From positions 1 to 64,000 of the forward strand of contig CACZBD010000004.1 in the NCBI GenBank assembly GCA_902779305.1: DNA of 64,000 nt, given 5' to 3'. The DNA comes from an uncultured Lachnospiraceae bacterium. GTDB lineage: Bacteria > Bacillota > Clostridia > Lachnospirales > Lachnospiraceae. Position numbers and translations under genes: made by a program. Below the pieces are notes generated by a model. That model worked only from the letters and a program-made list of their open reading frames with translations, searched no databases and had not been told where the DNA came from. This document shows positions 1-9,382 of the stretch, in pieces (positions within the stretch are counted from its first letter, which is position 1; every line of letters starts with the position of its first letter).

Positions 1-237
1 AAGCACCCTCCTTTGGATTTTGTCTGTCAACTCAATCCTAACACAAGGACCAGGTGCTTTCTCTTTATTTTATTTTCCTACAAAAACTTTACCCTACTAT
101 ATAAATAAGGACGTGATGAAAAAATACGGATTACACACGTATATTTACCAAATGGCGTAAATCCGCTTAAAGATGTTCCAAAAAGGATATAATGTCCACA
201 GTTACATATTCACCGGAACTGTAAAGGAGGATTTACA

Positions 238-459
238 TTGAAGAAGATCAAAACAGGAACGATCTGCGCGATCATCAGTATGGTCTCCGTGCTTGTAATG
301 ATGATATGGGGATTTGCGGCAAATGATTTTCAACACAGCTGGATCGCTGTGATGGCAGGCGGCGTATTGTCGGCTATTGTTTATATGATACGCAGAGATC
401 TGGATAAAGCCTCAAAAGATTCAAAAGATAAGGAAGAATCCGAACAGTCCGAATCATGA
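238..459 (+). CDS. small two-helix membrane protein, unknown
   Basis: A 73-residue protein with two hydrophobic segments (about residues 8-28 and 35-50) and a highly charged Lys/Asp/Glu/Ser tail from residue 52. It starts with TTG: a strong AAAGGAGG site at 223-230 sits seven bases upstream, and no ATG in frame is as well placed. A TATAAT box is visible at 188-193. A perfect hairpin follows the gene, so it is probably monocistronic. I do not recognise the family; a small inner-membrane protein is all the sequence supports. Confidence 0.6.
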   Translation: MKKIKTGTICAIISMVSVLVMMIWGFAANDFQHSWIAVMAGGVLSAIVYMIRRDLDKASKDSKDKEESEQSES

Positions 460-507
460 GAGGACAGGAAAGATCTGCAGGATCGCAAACTTCAAACAGA
501 AAGTAAG

Positions 508-545
508 ATTGTGGAGAAGGATATCTGGTATTCCTTCTCCACAAT
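508..545 (+). terminator. hairpin terminator after the small membrane gene
   Basis: A perfect 14-bp stem (508-521 with 532-545) with a 10-base loop lies 49 bases after the stop codon. The run after it is only weakly T-rich, so termination strength is uncertain. It separates the small membrane gene from the LytTR unit. Confidence 0.55.
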
Positions 546-560
546 TACGTTTTGGACAAT

Positions 561-633
561 ACCGAATAAACACTAAAAACAACCGAATAAACATGCCCTC
601 GGCGGAGTGATGACGGATATCATATAATATAAT
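561..633 (+). promoter_or_regulatory. LytTR-type tandem operator and activator-dependent promoter
   Basis: Two identical copies of ACCGAATAAACA start at 561 and 582, exactly 21 bp apart. Two overlapping TATAAT boxes lie at 623-628 and 628-633, and no -35 hexamer is recognisable at the right distance (600-605 reads CGGCGG). LytTR proteins are known to bind pairs of short direct repeats two helical turns apart, just upstream of poorly conserved promoters. The next gene encodes a LytTR protein, so autoregulation is a reasonable inference. Confidence 0.6.
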
Positions 634-665
634 TACTATATTTTCGGCAAACGGACGGTGAACAG

Positions 666-1145
666 ATGAAAGATATGGTAGAGATCGAGGTGGTCCTTGA
701 TGAACGTTATGCAGATCCGCTTGTTACGATCAGGACGAAATCGAACACACAGCAGGTTGAGAATATCATTTGCGCGATCGAAGATGCTTCGCACAGTGAT
801 TTTCCGCAGATAGCGGCTGTAAAAGATGACGTGGTCATGTTTGTTTCCCAGAGGGATATCGTAAGGGTGCATACGGAGGGCCGGAAGGTCGTCATACAGA
901 CAGAAAAAGACATTTTCACGGTTAAAAGGACGCTTGCAGGCCTGGAGGACGTGCTTAATCCCACGCGGTTTTTAAGGATATCCCAGTCAGAGATCATTAA
1001 TCTCTATAAGGTCAGGAGTTTCGATTTTAATCTGGCAGGAACCATCGGGGTTGAGTTTGACTGCGGTATCAAATCATGGGCTTCAAGAAGCCGTGTCAAA
1101 CAGATCAAGGCACTTCTGAAGCAGAACCGTATCAAGGGGGGTTGA
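666..1145 (+). CDS. LytTR DNA-binding regulator
   Basis: A 159-residue protein with no receiver domain. Residues 1-55 are a short unclassified N-terminal region. Residues 57-153 form a LytTR DNA-binding domain with the typical core RFLRISQSEIINL followed by a basic end (SRVKQIKALL). Stand-alone LytTR proteins of this size are commonly paired with a DUF3021 membrane protein, and here that partner starts four bases after the stop. The family binds DNA as dimers on direct repeats, which are visible upstream at 561-593. How a signal reaches it without a receiver is unknown; the membrane partner is a plausible antagonist or sensor. Confidence 0.85.
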   Translation: MKDMVEIEVVLDERYADPLVTIRTKSNTQQVENIICAIEDASHSDFPQIAAVKDDVVMFVSQRDIVRVHTEGRKVVIQTEKDIFTVKRTLAGLEDVLNPTRFLRISQSEIINLYKVRSFDFNLAGTIGVEFDCGIKSWASRSRVKQIKALLKQNRIKGG

Positions 1146-1148
1146 CGG

Positions 1149-1565
1149 ATGGAACTGAAAAACAGATTTCTCATATACTCACTTATAGGTGCGCTTCTCG
1201 GGATCATCGTCGGGATCATCACCTGGATGGTCAATGCAGGGAATCCGGAAGGAAGAAGTTTTGTCCTTCATATCATCATGTCCGGCCTGCACGGTCTGAT
1301 CCCTTACGGCGCAGCCGCAGTATATTCCATAGAAAGCTGGGGCCTGACAAAATCCACGATCGTTCACGCCACGATCACACTGGCCACGATCCTTGCCATA
1401 GAACTACCGATGAAATGGTTTCAATGGAACAGGGAATTTGCCATCATGATGGTCATCTATGTCATCATCTATACGATCATCTGGATCTGCAATAACTTAT
1501 ATTGGAAACACACCATCAGAAAGATCAACGATGAACTGAAGGATTTTCAGAAAGACGAAGAATAA
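1149..1565 (+). CDS. DUF3021 family membrane protein
   Basis: A 138-residue protein with four predicted membrane helices (about residues 8-28, 40-60, 68-88 and 97-117) and a charged C-terminal tail, the DUF3021 pattern. An AAGGGGGG ribosome site lies just before the ATG, and the gene follows the LytTR regulator by three bases, so the two are co-transcribed and probably work together. In other Firmicutes this pair forms a compact regulatory module in which the membrane protein is thought to control the LytTR protein. The mechanism is not established. Confidence 0.8.
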   Translation: MELKNRFLIYSLIGALLGIIVGIITWMVNAGNPEGRSFVLHIIMSGLHGLIPYGAAAVYSIESWGLTKSTIVHATITLATILAIELPMKWFQWNREFAIMMVIYVIIYTIIWICNNLYWKHTIRKINDELKDFQKDEE

Positions 1566-1586
1566 AAATCACAGGATGGGTAAGAG

Positions 1587-2396
1587 ATGCAGTTAAAAGT
1601 ACTGGTTACCGGAAAAAACCGCAAAGTTGCCACGGATATCTGCGATCACCTCGAGGCCGACAGGGGGTATGTGACGACCAAATGCAGCCCGAGCAAGGCT
1701 GCCCTGTTTGACATCATGATCTCGGAACTCCCCAAGGTCGTGATCATCTGTCTCGGAAACGAAACGGCAGACACGATACAGGCTTATAACGTGATGCGAA
1801 CGGCGCTGAAACAGGGAAGTATCACCACGATCGTCGTTACGGATGATGAGAACGAGAAGCTGTTCATGAAATATACGGAACTGGACAGGGTCTTTTTTCT
1901 CTCCCGCCCGGTTTCCCTGTATGCACTATACGAAAAACTCTCCGAGATCGAGCAGACTCTGGATCAGGACAGAGAGAACAATCTGTCTTCTTTCCGCGAA
2001 TTTGTCAATGAGAACAAAGACAGCAGATATAAGAGAAAGCAGATCCTGGTTGTGGATGACGATACCGAGCAGCTGATCCATATCAAAGAACAGCTTGAGG
2101 AGTTTTATGATGTGACCTGCGTCAAGACCGGAGAGGCGGCTTTCCGTTTTCTTGTAAACAAGCGGCCGGATCTGATCCTGCTCGATTACATGATGCCGAT
2201 CATGGACGGCCCCGAAGTCCTTAAGAAGATCTGGGAAACGAAGGGATGGGAAGATATCCCCGTCATCTTTCTGACAGGAGTATCGGAAAAGGACAAAGTG
2301 CTGAAAACGCTCTCGGAACTGCGCCCGCAGGGTTATCTCATCAAACCGTCCAAAAAATCCGAGCTGGTTGCAAAGATCATTGATGTTGTGGGGTAA
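1587..2396 (+). CDS. tandem receiver-domain response regulator without output domain
   Basis: A 269-residue protein with two receiver folds. The first (about 1-120) looks degenerate: the strand that should carry the phosphoacceptor reads VVIICLG with no aspartate. The second (about 151-268) is canonical, with an acidic triad at D157-D159, phosphoacceptor D200 in LLDYMMP, T230 and K253 in the IKP motif. There is no DNA-binding or enzymatic output. The gene is followed without a gap by an Hpt gene and then two hybrid kinases, so it probably passes phosphoryl groups within a phosphorelay rather than controlling transcription directly. Confidence 0.85.
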   Translation: MQLKVLVTGKNRKVATDICDHLEADRGYVTTKCSPSKAALFDIMISELPKVVIICLGNETADTIQAYNVMRTALKQGSITTIVVTDDENEKLFMKYTELDRVFFLSRPVSLYALYEKLSEIEQTLDQDRENNLSSFREFVNENKDSRYKRKQILVVDDDTEQLIHIKEQLEEFYDVTCVKTGEAAFRFLVNKRPDLILLDYMMPIMDGPEVLKKIWETKGWEDIPVIFLTGVSEKDKVLKTLSELRPQGYLIKPSKKSELVAKIIDVVG

Positions 2397-2999
2397 ATGA
2401 ACATGGATATCACATGGATGAAGGAAGCCGGGCTTGATACGCAGGCGGGTATCTCCTATACCGGAAATACCGAAAAATATGTATCAGCCGTACAGCGGTT
2501 TTATAAGAATTATGAAAAAAACCGGACAAAAGTTGAGGAATACTTTGCCGCAAAAGATTATGAAAGTTACATGATCACCGTACATGCGTTGAAAAGCAAC
2601 GCCAAAATGATCGGCGCCACGATCCTGTCCGGTTATTTTGAAAGCCTTGAGAATGCCGCAAGAGAGCGGGAAACGGCAACCATGGAAGAACTGACGCCAC
2701 TGGTCTTAAAGGACTATGCCGCTCTCATTGAGAAGCTCAAACCCATCGGCGAGATCGAAGATGTAAAGGCAGCAGACGAGATCACGGGAGAAGAAGCCAA
2801 AAAAACCGTCGAGAAACTTCTTGCAGCGCTGGATGATTTTGACGATGAAGAAGCAAAGAAACTGGCCGGGGTGCTGTCCGGCTATCCTTTCAGATTGACA
2901 CAGGCCACAAAACTTAAGGAGGCGGCAGCGTTCATAGAGGATTTTATGTACGATGAGGCTGCCGACATGATCAGACAGATCGCAACGGCGATAGAATAG
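2397..2999 (+). CDS. Hpt (histidine phosphotransfer) protein
   Basis: A 200-residue soluble helical protein. Residues 25-115 form an Hpt domain with H63 in the signature HALKSNAKMIGA, the residue that accepts phosphate from a receiver aspartate. Residues 125-200 add a second acidic helical segment without a phosphohistidine motif. The ATG directly follows the TAA of the receiver gene, which suggests translational coupling. Together with the hybrid kinases downstream it completes a His-Asp-His-Asp relay encoded in a single operon. Confidence 0.85.
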   Translation: MNMDITWMKEAGLDTQAGISYTGNTEKYVSAVQRFYKNYEKNRTKVEEYFAAKDYESYMITVHALKSNAKMIGATILSGYFESLENAARERETATMEELTPLVLKDYAALIEKLKPIGEIEDVKAADEITGEEAKKTVEKLLAALDDFDDEEAKKLAGVLSGYPFRLTQATKLKEAAAFIEDFMYDEAADMIRQIATAIE

Positions 3000-3009
3000 G
3001 CTGCAAATA

Positions 3010-5502
3010 TTGAAGAAGATACAGACGATCCTTGCAATCATTCTTATATTGGTCTTCGGGTATATCATTGCCGGCGAGATATTCATGCCTGCAAATACGC
3101 CGGTAAACGGAAACATCTGTGATACGCTTCCGGGTGATCAATGGGTGAAGATCGATCCCGACGGGACAAGAGAGGCATTTTCCGTACCCGGAAGGACTGA
3201 TTCCGACATTACGCTTGAAACCACGCTTCCCGAACGGTTCAACAAAGACTACAATGTGCTGTGCTTTCGCGGAATGGACATGGAGATCTTCGTTGACGGT
3301 AAAGAAAGAGCGGTATATAAAACCGAGGATTACCGCCTGCTTGGCGACCGTTCTTCTGAATGCTATGTGATGGCATCGATCTATCCCGAAGATGCCGGGA
3401 AAGTGCTTCGCGTACATTATGAATATAATTCCGGCATGGTATATGAAACATATATCGGTACAAGGCTGGGGATCCTTGCTTATCTTTTCAGATTGTACGG
3501 GCTGGAGTTTTTTGTCGGGCTGGCCCTCTTGTTTCTGGGTGTCATCTGCCTGATCGCAGCTGTAGCTTACAAGCTCATTCACAAAATATACCTGGAGATG
3601 GAGCACCTGTCGATCGGTGTGATCATAGGCGCCTGCTGGGTTTTGTCCAATTCGATATTCCGGCAGCTCTATACGAGGAATATATCGGTCATGTCGGACA
3701 TACCGTTTTTGATGGTAATGGTCATGCCGCTTCCCTTCTTTGTATTCCTGAATTCCCTTCAAAAAGGGAAATATGCAAAGCCGCTTGGATGTGCGGCGGC
3801 TGTTGTGATCGTCAACTTTGTGATATGCATGGTCCTTTTTGTATCGGGAAAAGTACCACTCGTGAAAAGTTTTACCTGCTCCGCGATCTGTGCTCTGATC
3901 GGGATCGTAATGATGTTTATAACATTGATCCTGGATCTGAGAAAACACATGTTGTTCTCATACAGGTTTGTTGCGGCAGGATTTGTTATTCTGGCGATTT
4001 CGGCAACCATTCAGATATTTGCGTATGCATTTGCTCATAATGGTGTGTTCTCCGGATTGTTCATGGCGCTTGGCCTGTTCGGATTTATGATCTGTTCCAT
4101 CATCCATACGATCAAACAGCTGATCGGGATCAGGATCGAAGCAAATGAACTTCAGCATATAAACAAGGCCAAGGATGATTTTCTGGCAAATATGTCCCAT
4201 GAGATCAGGACACCGTTAAACGGCATACTCGGTATGGATGAAATGATCATAAGGGATACAAAAGAGAGCAGGATCAGGGATTATGCATTTGAGATCAAAA
4301 GCGCAGGCAATACGCTGCTTTCGATCATCAATGATATTCTGGACCTTTCCAAGATAGAATCCGGTAACTTTGAGATCGTTACCGCAGAGTACGACATCGC
4401 CTCTGTACTCAATGATGTTCTGAATATGACGATGCACAGAGCCAGGAAGAAAGGCCTCGTCTTTTCTTACAACATATCCGAATCTATCCCTTCCGTACTG
4501 GAAGGTGATGAGATCAGGATCCGGCAGATCATGCTCAATATCATCAACAATGCCATTAAGTACACACAGGAAGGCAGTGTTTTGGTGGATGTCTTTTCGG
4601 AACCCGTAATGATGGGGAATTACATCAATCTGATGATCAGGGTAACGGATACCGGAATGGGGATAAAGGAGGAAGATAAAGATAAACTTTTCAAGAGCTT
4701 TCAGCGGCTTGATGAAAGGAAAAATCACAGCATAGAGGGAACCGGTCTGGGACTTCATATCACAAACAGCCTTCTGCAGATGATGGACGGGAGCATCAGT
4801 TTCGAAAGTGAATACGGCAAAGGAAGTGTATTTTTTGTCACGATCCCGCAGAAGGTCGTTAAAGCAGCACCGATCGGAGTGTTTTCAAATGCGGTCAGGG
4901 AATATCTCGGAAACATGGAGACGGGGGAGATCGGACTGTACGCTCCGCAAGCCCGGTTGCTTGTTGTCGATGATAACGAAATGAACCTTGATGTCATGGA
5001 AGGGCTCCTTCGGGACACAAAGATCGCCACCGATTATGTAGAGTCTGGATCCGCATGTATTGAGAAAGTCCAGAATACGAAATACGACTGTATTCTTCTT
5101 GACCAGATGATGCCTCACATGAGCGGGGAAGAGACACTGATTGAAATGAAAAAGCTTGATATCCTGAAGGGAACGCCGGTCATAGCGCTTACAGCGGATG
5201 CGATCATAGGAGCCAAGGACAGTTACCTGGCCAAGGGATTTACGGATTATATATCCAAGCCGGTTAAATACGAAATCCTTGAGGCTGTGCTCAAAGAATA
5301 TATACCAAAAGAAAAACAGCTGTCGCCCAGCGGAGCGGATGAACTTCCGGTCATGCTCATATGGGGTGATGATCCGGAGAAACTGAAGCAGGAAAAAACA
5401 AGACTCGACGGAATATATAAATGCGTATGTGTTGTCGGTGAGGCCGCAAAGGATAAATATCTTAAGAAGCATGAGACCTCGGGGATCATGAACATCGTGT
5501 AG
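3010..5502 (+). CDS. hybrid histidine kinase, 7TM-type sensor
   Basis: An 830-residue membrane hybrid kinase. Residues 1-25 are a signal or first helix, 30-155 an extracytoplasmic beta-rich domain and about 160-375 a seven-helix membrane region resembling 7TM-DISM sensors. Then come HisKA with H397 in FLANMSHEIRTP, HATPase with NAIKYT, DTGMGI and GTGLGL boxes, and a receiver starting near residue 648 with phosphoacceptor D698 in LLDQMMP. TTG at 3010 is chosen because later ATG codons would remove the first helix; the ribosome site is weak, so coupling to the Hpt gene is likely. A short tail (about 770-830) is unclassified. Confidence 0.85.
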   Translation: MKKIQTILAIILILVFGYIIAGEIFMPANTPVNGNICDTLPGDQWVKIDPDGTREAFSVPGRTDSDITLETTLPERFNKDYNVLCFRGMDMEIFVDGKERAVYKTEDYRLLGDRSSECYVMASIYPEDAGKVLRVHYEYNSGMVYETYIGTRLGILAYLFRLYGLEFFVGLALLFLGVICLIAAVAYKLIHKIYLEMEHLSIGVIIGACWVLSNSIFRQLYTRNISVMSDIPFLMVMVMPLPFFVFLNSLQKGKYAKPLGCAAAVVIVNFVICMVLFVSGKVPLVKSFTCSAICALIGIVMMFITLILDLRKHMLFSYRFVAAGFVILAISATIQIFAYAFAHNGVFSGLFMALGLFGFMICSIIHTIKQLIGIRIEANELQHINKAKDDFLANMSHEIRTPLNGILGMDEMIIRDTKESRIRDYAFEIKSAGNTLLSIINDILDLSKIESGNFEIVTAEYDIASVLNDVLNMTMHRARKKGLVFSYNISESIPSVLEGDEIRIRQIMLNIINNAIKYTQEGSVLVDVFSEPVMMGNYINLMIRVTDTGMGIKEEDKDKLFKSFQRLDERKNHSIEGTGLGLHITNSLLQMMDGSISFESEYGKGSVFFVTIPQKVVKAAPIGVFSNAVREYLGNMETGEIGLYAPQARLLVVDDNEMNLDVMEGLLRDTKIATDYVESGSACIEKVQNTKYDCILLDQMMPHMSGEETLIEMKKLDILKGTPVIALTADAIIGAKDSYLAKGFTDYISKPVKYEILEAVLKEYIPKEKQLSPSGADELPVMLIWGDDPEKLKQEKTRLDGIYKCVCVVGEAAKDKYLKKHETSGIMNIV

Positions 5503-5529
5503 AAAGGCAAACGAACGGAGCATTACAAG

Positions 5530-7929
5530 ATGGATAATTCTGTCAATAACAGGATAAAAGAACGGATCAGGAAGCGCTCTTACAAAAAATCGGGAATGAT
5601 CATACCGATGATCTTTCTGTTCATATTCATGACGGTCATGGTTACATATACCTCGAATCTTATGTATAACGTTGCCGTATCCAATTCGAATGCCGTCATG
5701 GAGGACAGGATCCTGACGGTTTCCGCAATGATCAACAATCATTTAAACACTGCCGAGAACGTGCTGCATGTGGCCGGCGACAGTGTTCATCACATGCTGA
5801 TCAGCGGGACCACTTCGGCGAGGATACATGAATTCCTTGTGGACGAGACGAATAATGTTACAGAACAGTTTGACGAGAATTATACGGGGATCTACGGCTT
5901 TATCATGGGCAAGTATCTGGATGGTCTCAACTGGGTACCGCCCGAGGATTATGATCCGAAAACAAGAGACTGGTTCATTGAAGCGATGGGTGCGGACGGT
6001 AAGGTTGTTTTTACCGTGCCGTATATCGATGCACAGACAGGAAATCTCATCGTGTCGGTATGCAGAATGCTGCCGGACAGACAGAGTGTCATCGCACTTG
6101 ATGTGCAGCTGAAAGGAATACAGTCCATGATGAGTGAACTGACACTGAACGGGAAGGGATACGGGTTCGTTGTCAGTGATGACGGAATGATCATCGCGCA
6201 TCGGGATGAATCCAAAAAGGGAACGAATATATGTGATGTAGAGGGCGGGCAGGATTTTCTTACCGCGATCAGGAAAGCGGATTCCGGAAGTTTTACTTAC
6301 ACCTGGAACAACGAGCTGAATACGGTCTATGTCAATAAAATAGCGAATGACTGGAATTCGGTACTCATCGTCAGCGATCACGACCTTTATGCGGAGGTCA
6401 GAAGCCAGCGCGTGATCATCATCGTCATCTGTGCCCTGATTTTCCTGATGATCTCGGCGATCTATTATGTCGGTCACAGGAACGAACTGAAATATAACAA
6501 AGAAGTGGAAGAAATGAAGCTCGAGGAGCAGAAGACTGCTTACGAACGTAAAGTACTCGAGCTCGAGAAGGATGCGGCAAATGCCTCAAACAAGGCCAAG
6601 AGCGATTTTCTCGCAAATATGTCCCACGAGATCAGAACACCGATGAATGCGATCATCGGAATGGATGAAATGATCCTTCGCGAGAAGGTGTCGGATAAGG
6701 TCAGAAAATATGCGCTTGATATCCAGAGCGCCGGCAGGACATTGTTGTCGATCATCAACGATATCCTTGATTTTTCCAAGATCGAATCCGGCAAGATGGA
6801 GCTGATCCCTGTCGAATACGGATTCGCATCGGTGATGAACGATATCGTGAATATGACCATGAAGAAAGCACAGGATAAGGGCCTTATCTATGATCTGAAA
6901 GTTTCAAAAGAGATCCCTTCCATACTTCGCGGCGATGAGATCAGGGTTCGTCAGGTCATGCTGAATCTGATCAACAATGCGATCAAATATACACACGAGG
7001 GATCGGTATCCATTGATGTTTCGTATGATAATGCCGAAAGCATGCTGAAGGTGAAAGTTTCCGATACAGGGATCGGGATCAAAAATGAGGATCTCGGAAA
7101 ACTGTTTGGATCTTTCCAGAGACTCGATGAGGATAAGAACAGGAATATAGAAGGTACCGGACTCGGCCTGAACATCACGATGCGTCTTGTAAAAATGATG
7201 GAAGGAACGATCAGCGTCAACAGCAGGTACGGCGAAGGGACGAAATTTACGGCCACGATGAAACAGGAAGCGATAGATCCCACACCGGTCGGGGATTTTG
7301 CGGATAACCTTTCGAGAGTGCAGAATGCGGGTAAGGAGTATCAACCGGCGCTTTTCGCGCCGAAGGCCAGAATACTTGTTGTTGATGATAATGATATGAA
7401 TCTTGAGGTGTTCACGGCACTTCTTGAGGATACAAAGATCAAAGTCATAACCGCCGAATCGGGGAAGGGGTGTATAGAGATCCTGAGAGAGATGTCATTT
7501 GACCTGATTTTCCTCGACCAGATGATGCCGGGCATGTCCGGTGTTCAGACGCTTGCGCATATACGCGATGAGCATCTTGCGGATGATACAAAGGTGATCG
7601 CGCTTACCGCGGATGCGATCGTCGGCGCGAAGGAGAATTATATCAGAGAAGGATTCTCGGATTATCTGAGCAAACCCGTTATGTATGAGGCACTTGAAGA
7701 AATGCTGATCAAATATCTTGATCCGTCGCTGATACAAAAAGAGGATGAGAGCGGTAAGAGTGCTTCGAAGGAACCTGCAGCGGATGAAGAAAAACCCGTT
7801 GTCATCGCGGTTTCCGGCTCGTCCGATAAATTGCGGGCCTTAAAGGAACTGCTTGGCAGCAGTTATAAGGGAGTATTCGTTAAGGATATGGACAGTGCGG
7901 CGAAGTTTGTTGAGAAGAACAGGACATAA
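5530..7929 (+). CDS. hybrid histidine kinase with dCache-like sensor
   Basis: A 799-residue membrane hybrid kinase. One helix at 24-46 and a second at about 296-316 bracket an extracytoplasmic double-Cache-like domain; the DPKTRDWFIEAM and YGFVVSDDGMIIAHRD motifs are typical. A coiled linker (about 325-355) leads to HisKA with H366 in FLANMSHEIRTP, HATPase (NAIKYT, DTGIGI, GTGLGL) and a receiver with phosphoacceptor D663. Kinase and receiver are close relatives of the upstream kinase, so the pair arose by duplication with different sensor domains. Cache domains usually bind small organic ligands. Confidence 0.88.
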   Translation: MDNSVNNRIKERIRKRSYKKSGMIIPMIFLFIFMTVMVTYTSNLMYNVAVSNSNAVMEDRILTVSAMINNHLNTAENVLHVAGDSVHHMLISGTTSARIHEFLVDETNNVTEQFDENYTGIYGFIMGKYLDGLNWVPPEDYDPKTRDWFIEAMGADGKVVFTVPYIDAQTGNLIVSVCRMLPDRQSVIALDVQLKGIQSMMSELTLNGKGYGFVVSDDGMIIAHRDESKKGTNICDVEGGQDFLTAIRKADSGSFTYTWNNELNTVYVNKIANDWNSVLIVSDHDLYAEVRSQRVIIIVICALIFLMISAIYYVGHRNELKYNKEVEEMKLEEQKTAYERKVLELEKDAANASNKAKSDFLANMSHEIRTPMNAIIGMDEMILREKVSDKVRKYALDIQSAGRTLLSIINDILDFSKIESGKMELIPVEYGFASVMNDIVNMTMKKAQDKGLIYDLKVSKEIPSILRGDEIRVRQVMLNLINNAIKYTHEGSVSIDVSYDNAESMLKVKVSDTGIGIKNEDLGKLFGSFQRLDEDKNRNIEGTGLGLNITMRLVKMMEGTISVNSRYGEGTKFTATMKQEAIDPTPVGDFADNLSRVQNAGKEYQPALFAPKARILVVDDNDMNLEVFTALLEDTKIKVITAESGKGCIEILREMSFDLIFLDQMMPGMSGVQTLAHIRDEHLADDTKVIALTADAIVGAKENYIREGFSDYLSKPVMYEALEEMLIKYLDPSLIQKEDESGKSASKEPAADEEKPVVIAVSGSSDKLRALKELLGSSYKGVFVKDMDSAAKFVEKNRT

Positions 7930-7952
7930 AGATCAATGATAAGGAGAAAATT

Positions 7953-9242
7953 ATGAAAAAGTTGTTTTGCTTTGTCATGGCGGTATTGTTTATGCTTTCC
8001 ATGACAGCCTGCGGTAATTCAAAGGAACCTGCGGTTGCCGCAACAAATGATCAGGAAGAGGCACAGCCTTCTGAAGCCGAAATATCCACATCACCCGAAG
8101 CTGAGGAAGCTCCCGCGGAAGATGACGCGGAAGATTTCCGGATCGGGATCGTTACGGGATCGTTCTCACAGTCCGAGGATGACCGGCGCGGTGCTGAGGC
8201 ATTCCAGAAAAAATACGGATCCGATAAGGTAACTCTAGTCATTTACCCGGACAATTTTACGGATGAGTTTGAGACAACGGTAGGGGTCATGACAGGGCTG
8301 GCGGATGATCCCAAAATGAAAGCCATCATTGTCAATCAGGCCGTTGAAGGAACGGATGAGGCGTTTCGAAGGATAAAGGAGAAAAGGCCTGACATCCTAT
8401 GTATTGCCGGAGAGACGTTTGACGTTTTCGAGGAGATGGGCAAAGTGGCTGATCTGGTGGTCAATAACGACTTTGTCTCCCGCGGATATCTGATGATCCG
8501 GACAGCGCATGAACTCGGCTGTGATACGTTTGTCCATATCTCATTCCCGAGACATCTCTCCTATGAAACATACGCCAGGCGCGTAAATATCATGAAGGCT
8601 GCCTGTGAGGAATTCGGAATGAAATTTGCCATGGAGGAAGCTCCTGACCCCACTACCGAGGTCGGCGTTCCCGGCGCACAGGAATATGTAACGCAGCATG
8701 TGCCGGAATGGGTCAAAAAGTACGGCCAGCAGAGCGCTTACTTCTGCACAAACGACGCGCATACTGAACCGCTCATCAGGGGCCTTATTGAAAACGGAGG
8801 ATACTTTATCGAAGCGGATCTTCCGTCGCCGCTCATGGGTTATCCGGGAGCACTCGATCTGGATCTTACCGGAGCCGAAGGAGATTTTGCGAAGATGACG
8901 GCGGAAGTTGAAAAAGCCGTTGTTGCCGCCGGAGGCGCGGGAAGGTTCGGGACATGGACATCCTCTTACGGTTATACGAATTCCGCAGGCCTTGCGGAAC
9001 ATGCACGCAATGTGATCCTTGGGAAATCGGAGCTTACCGATCTGAATGCGATCAGGGAAGCCTATCAGATCTATACACCCGAGACCGAATGGAACGGTGC
9101 AAAATATACAAATGCAGAAACAGGAGAAGTATTTGACAATATTTTCCTTGTATATCAGGATACATACATTTTCGGAGCCCCCGGCCGTTATATGAATGTC
9201 ACAAAGGTCGCTGTTCCGGAAGAATACTATTCGATCAAATAA
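7953..9242 (+). CDS. DUF3798 family substrate-binding lipoprotein
   Basis: A 429-residue lipoprotein: a hydrophobic signal peptide ends in a lipobox with C20, followed by an acidic linker to about residue 55 and a periplasmic-binding-like body matching DUF3798 (start RIGIVTGSFSQSEDDRRGAE, then FHNP-like repeats of alternating strands and helices). It has an AAGGAGA ribosome site and lies 23 bases after the second kinase, with a strong terminator after it. No permease or ATPase gene is nearby. It may therefore capture a ligand for the kinases rather than for transport; the ligand is unknown. Confidence 0.8.
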   Translation: MKKLFCFVMAVLFMLSMTACGNSKEPAVAATNDQEEAQPSEAEISTSPEAEEAPAEDDAEDFRIGIVTGSFSQSEDDRRGAEAFQKKYGSDKVTLVIYPDNFTDEFETTVGVMTGLADDPKMKAIIVNQAVEGTDEAFRRIKEKRPDILCIAGETFDVFEEMGKVADLVVNNDFVSRGYLMIRTAHELGCDTFVHISFPRHLSYETYARRVNIMKAACEEFGMKFAMEEAPDPTTEVGVPGAQEYVTQHVPEWVKKYGQQSAYFCTNDAHTEPLIRGLIENGGYFIEADLPSPLMGYPGALDLDLTGAEGDFAKMTAEVEKAVVAAGGAGRFGTWTSSYGYTNSAGLAEHARNVILGKSELTDLNAIREAYQIYTPETEWNGAKYTNAETGEVFDNIFLVYQDTYIFGAPGRYMNVTKVAVPEEYYSIK

Positions 9243-9317
9243 AGCATTCCTTTTCGTCGATTTTTATTCCTTAATAGGGAAAACTCCCGAAAACTCGCGA
9301 ATATTTACGCCATTTTT

Positions 9318-9362
9318 ACCCGTCCGCTTATGTTACGATAGCAAGCGGACGGGTTGTTTTTT
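9318..9362 (+). terminator. strong intrinsic terminator of the phosphorelay operon
   Basis: A 12-bp GC-rich perfect stem (9318-9329 with 9343-9354), a 13-base loop, then TGTTTTTT. It closes the unit that begins with the LytTR or receiver genes. Confidence 0.9.
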
Positions 9363-9382
9363 CTGTTATGGGGGTGGCTTAT

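Noticed and set aside
1..59. Interrupted inverted repeat AAGCACC...GGTGCTT at the window edge, possibly an insertion-sequence end or leader
   Set aside because: Only seven bases per arm, no transposase in view and the left side is outside the window; nothing more can be supported.
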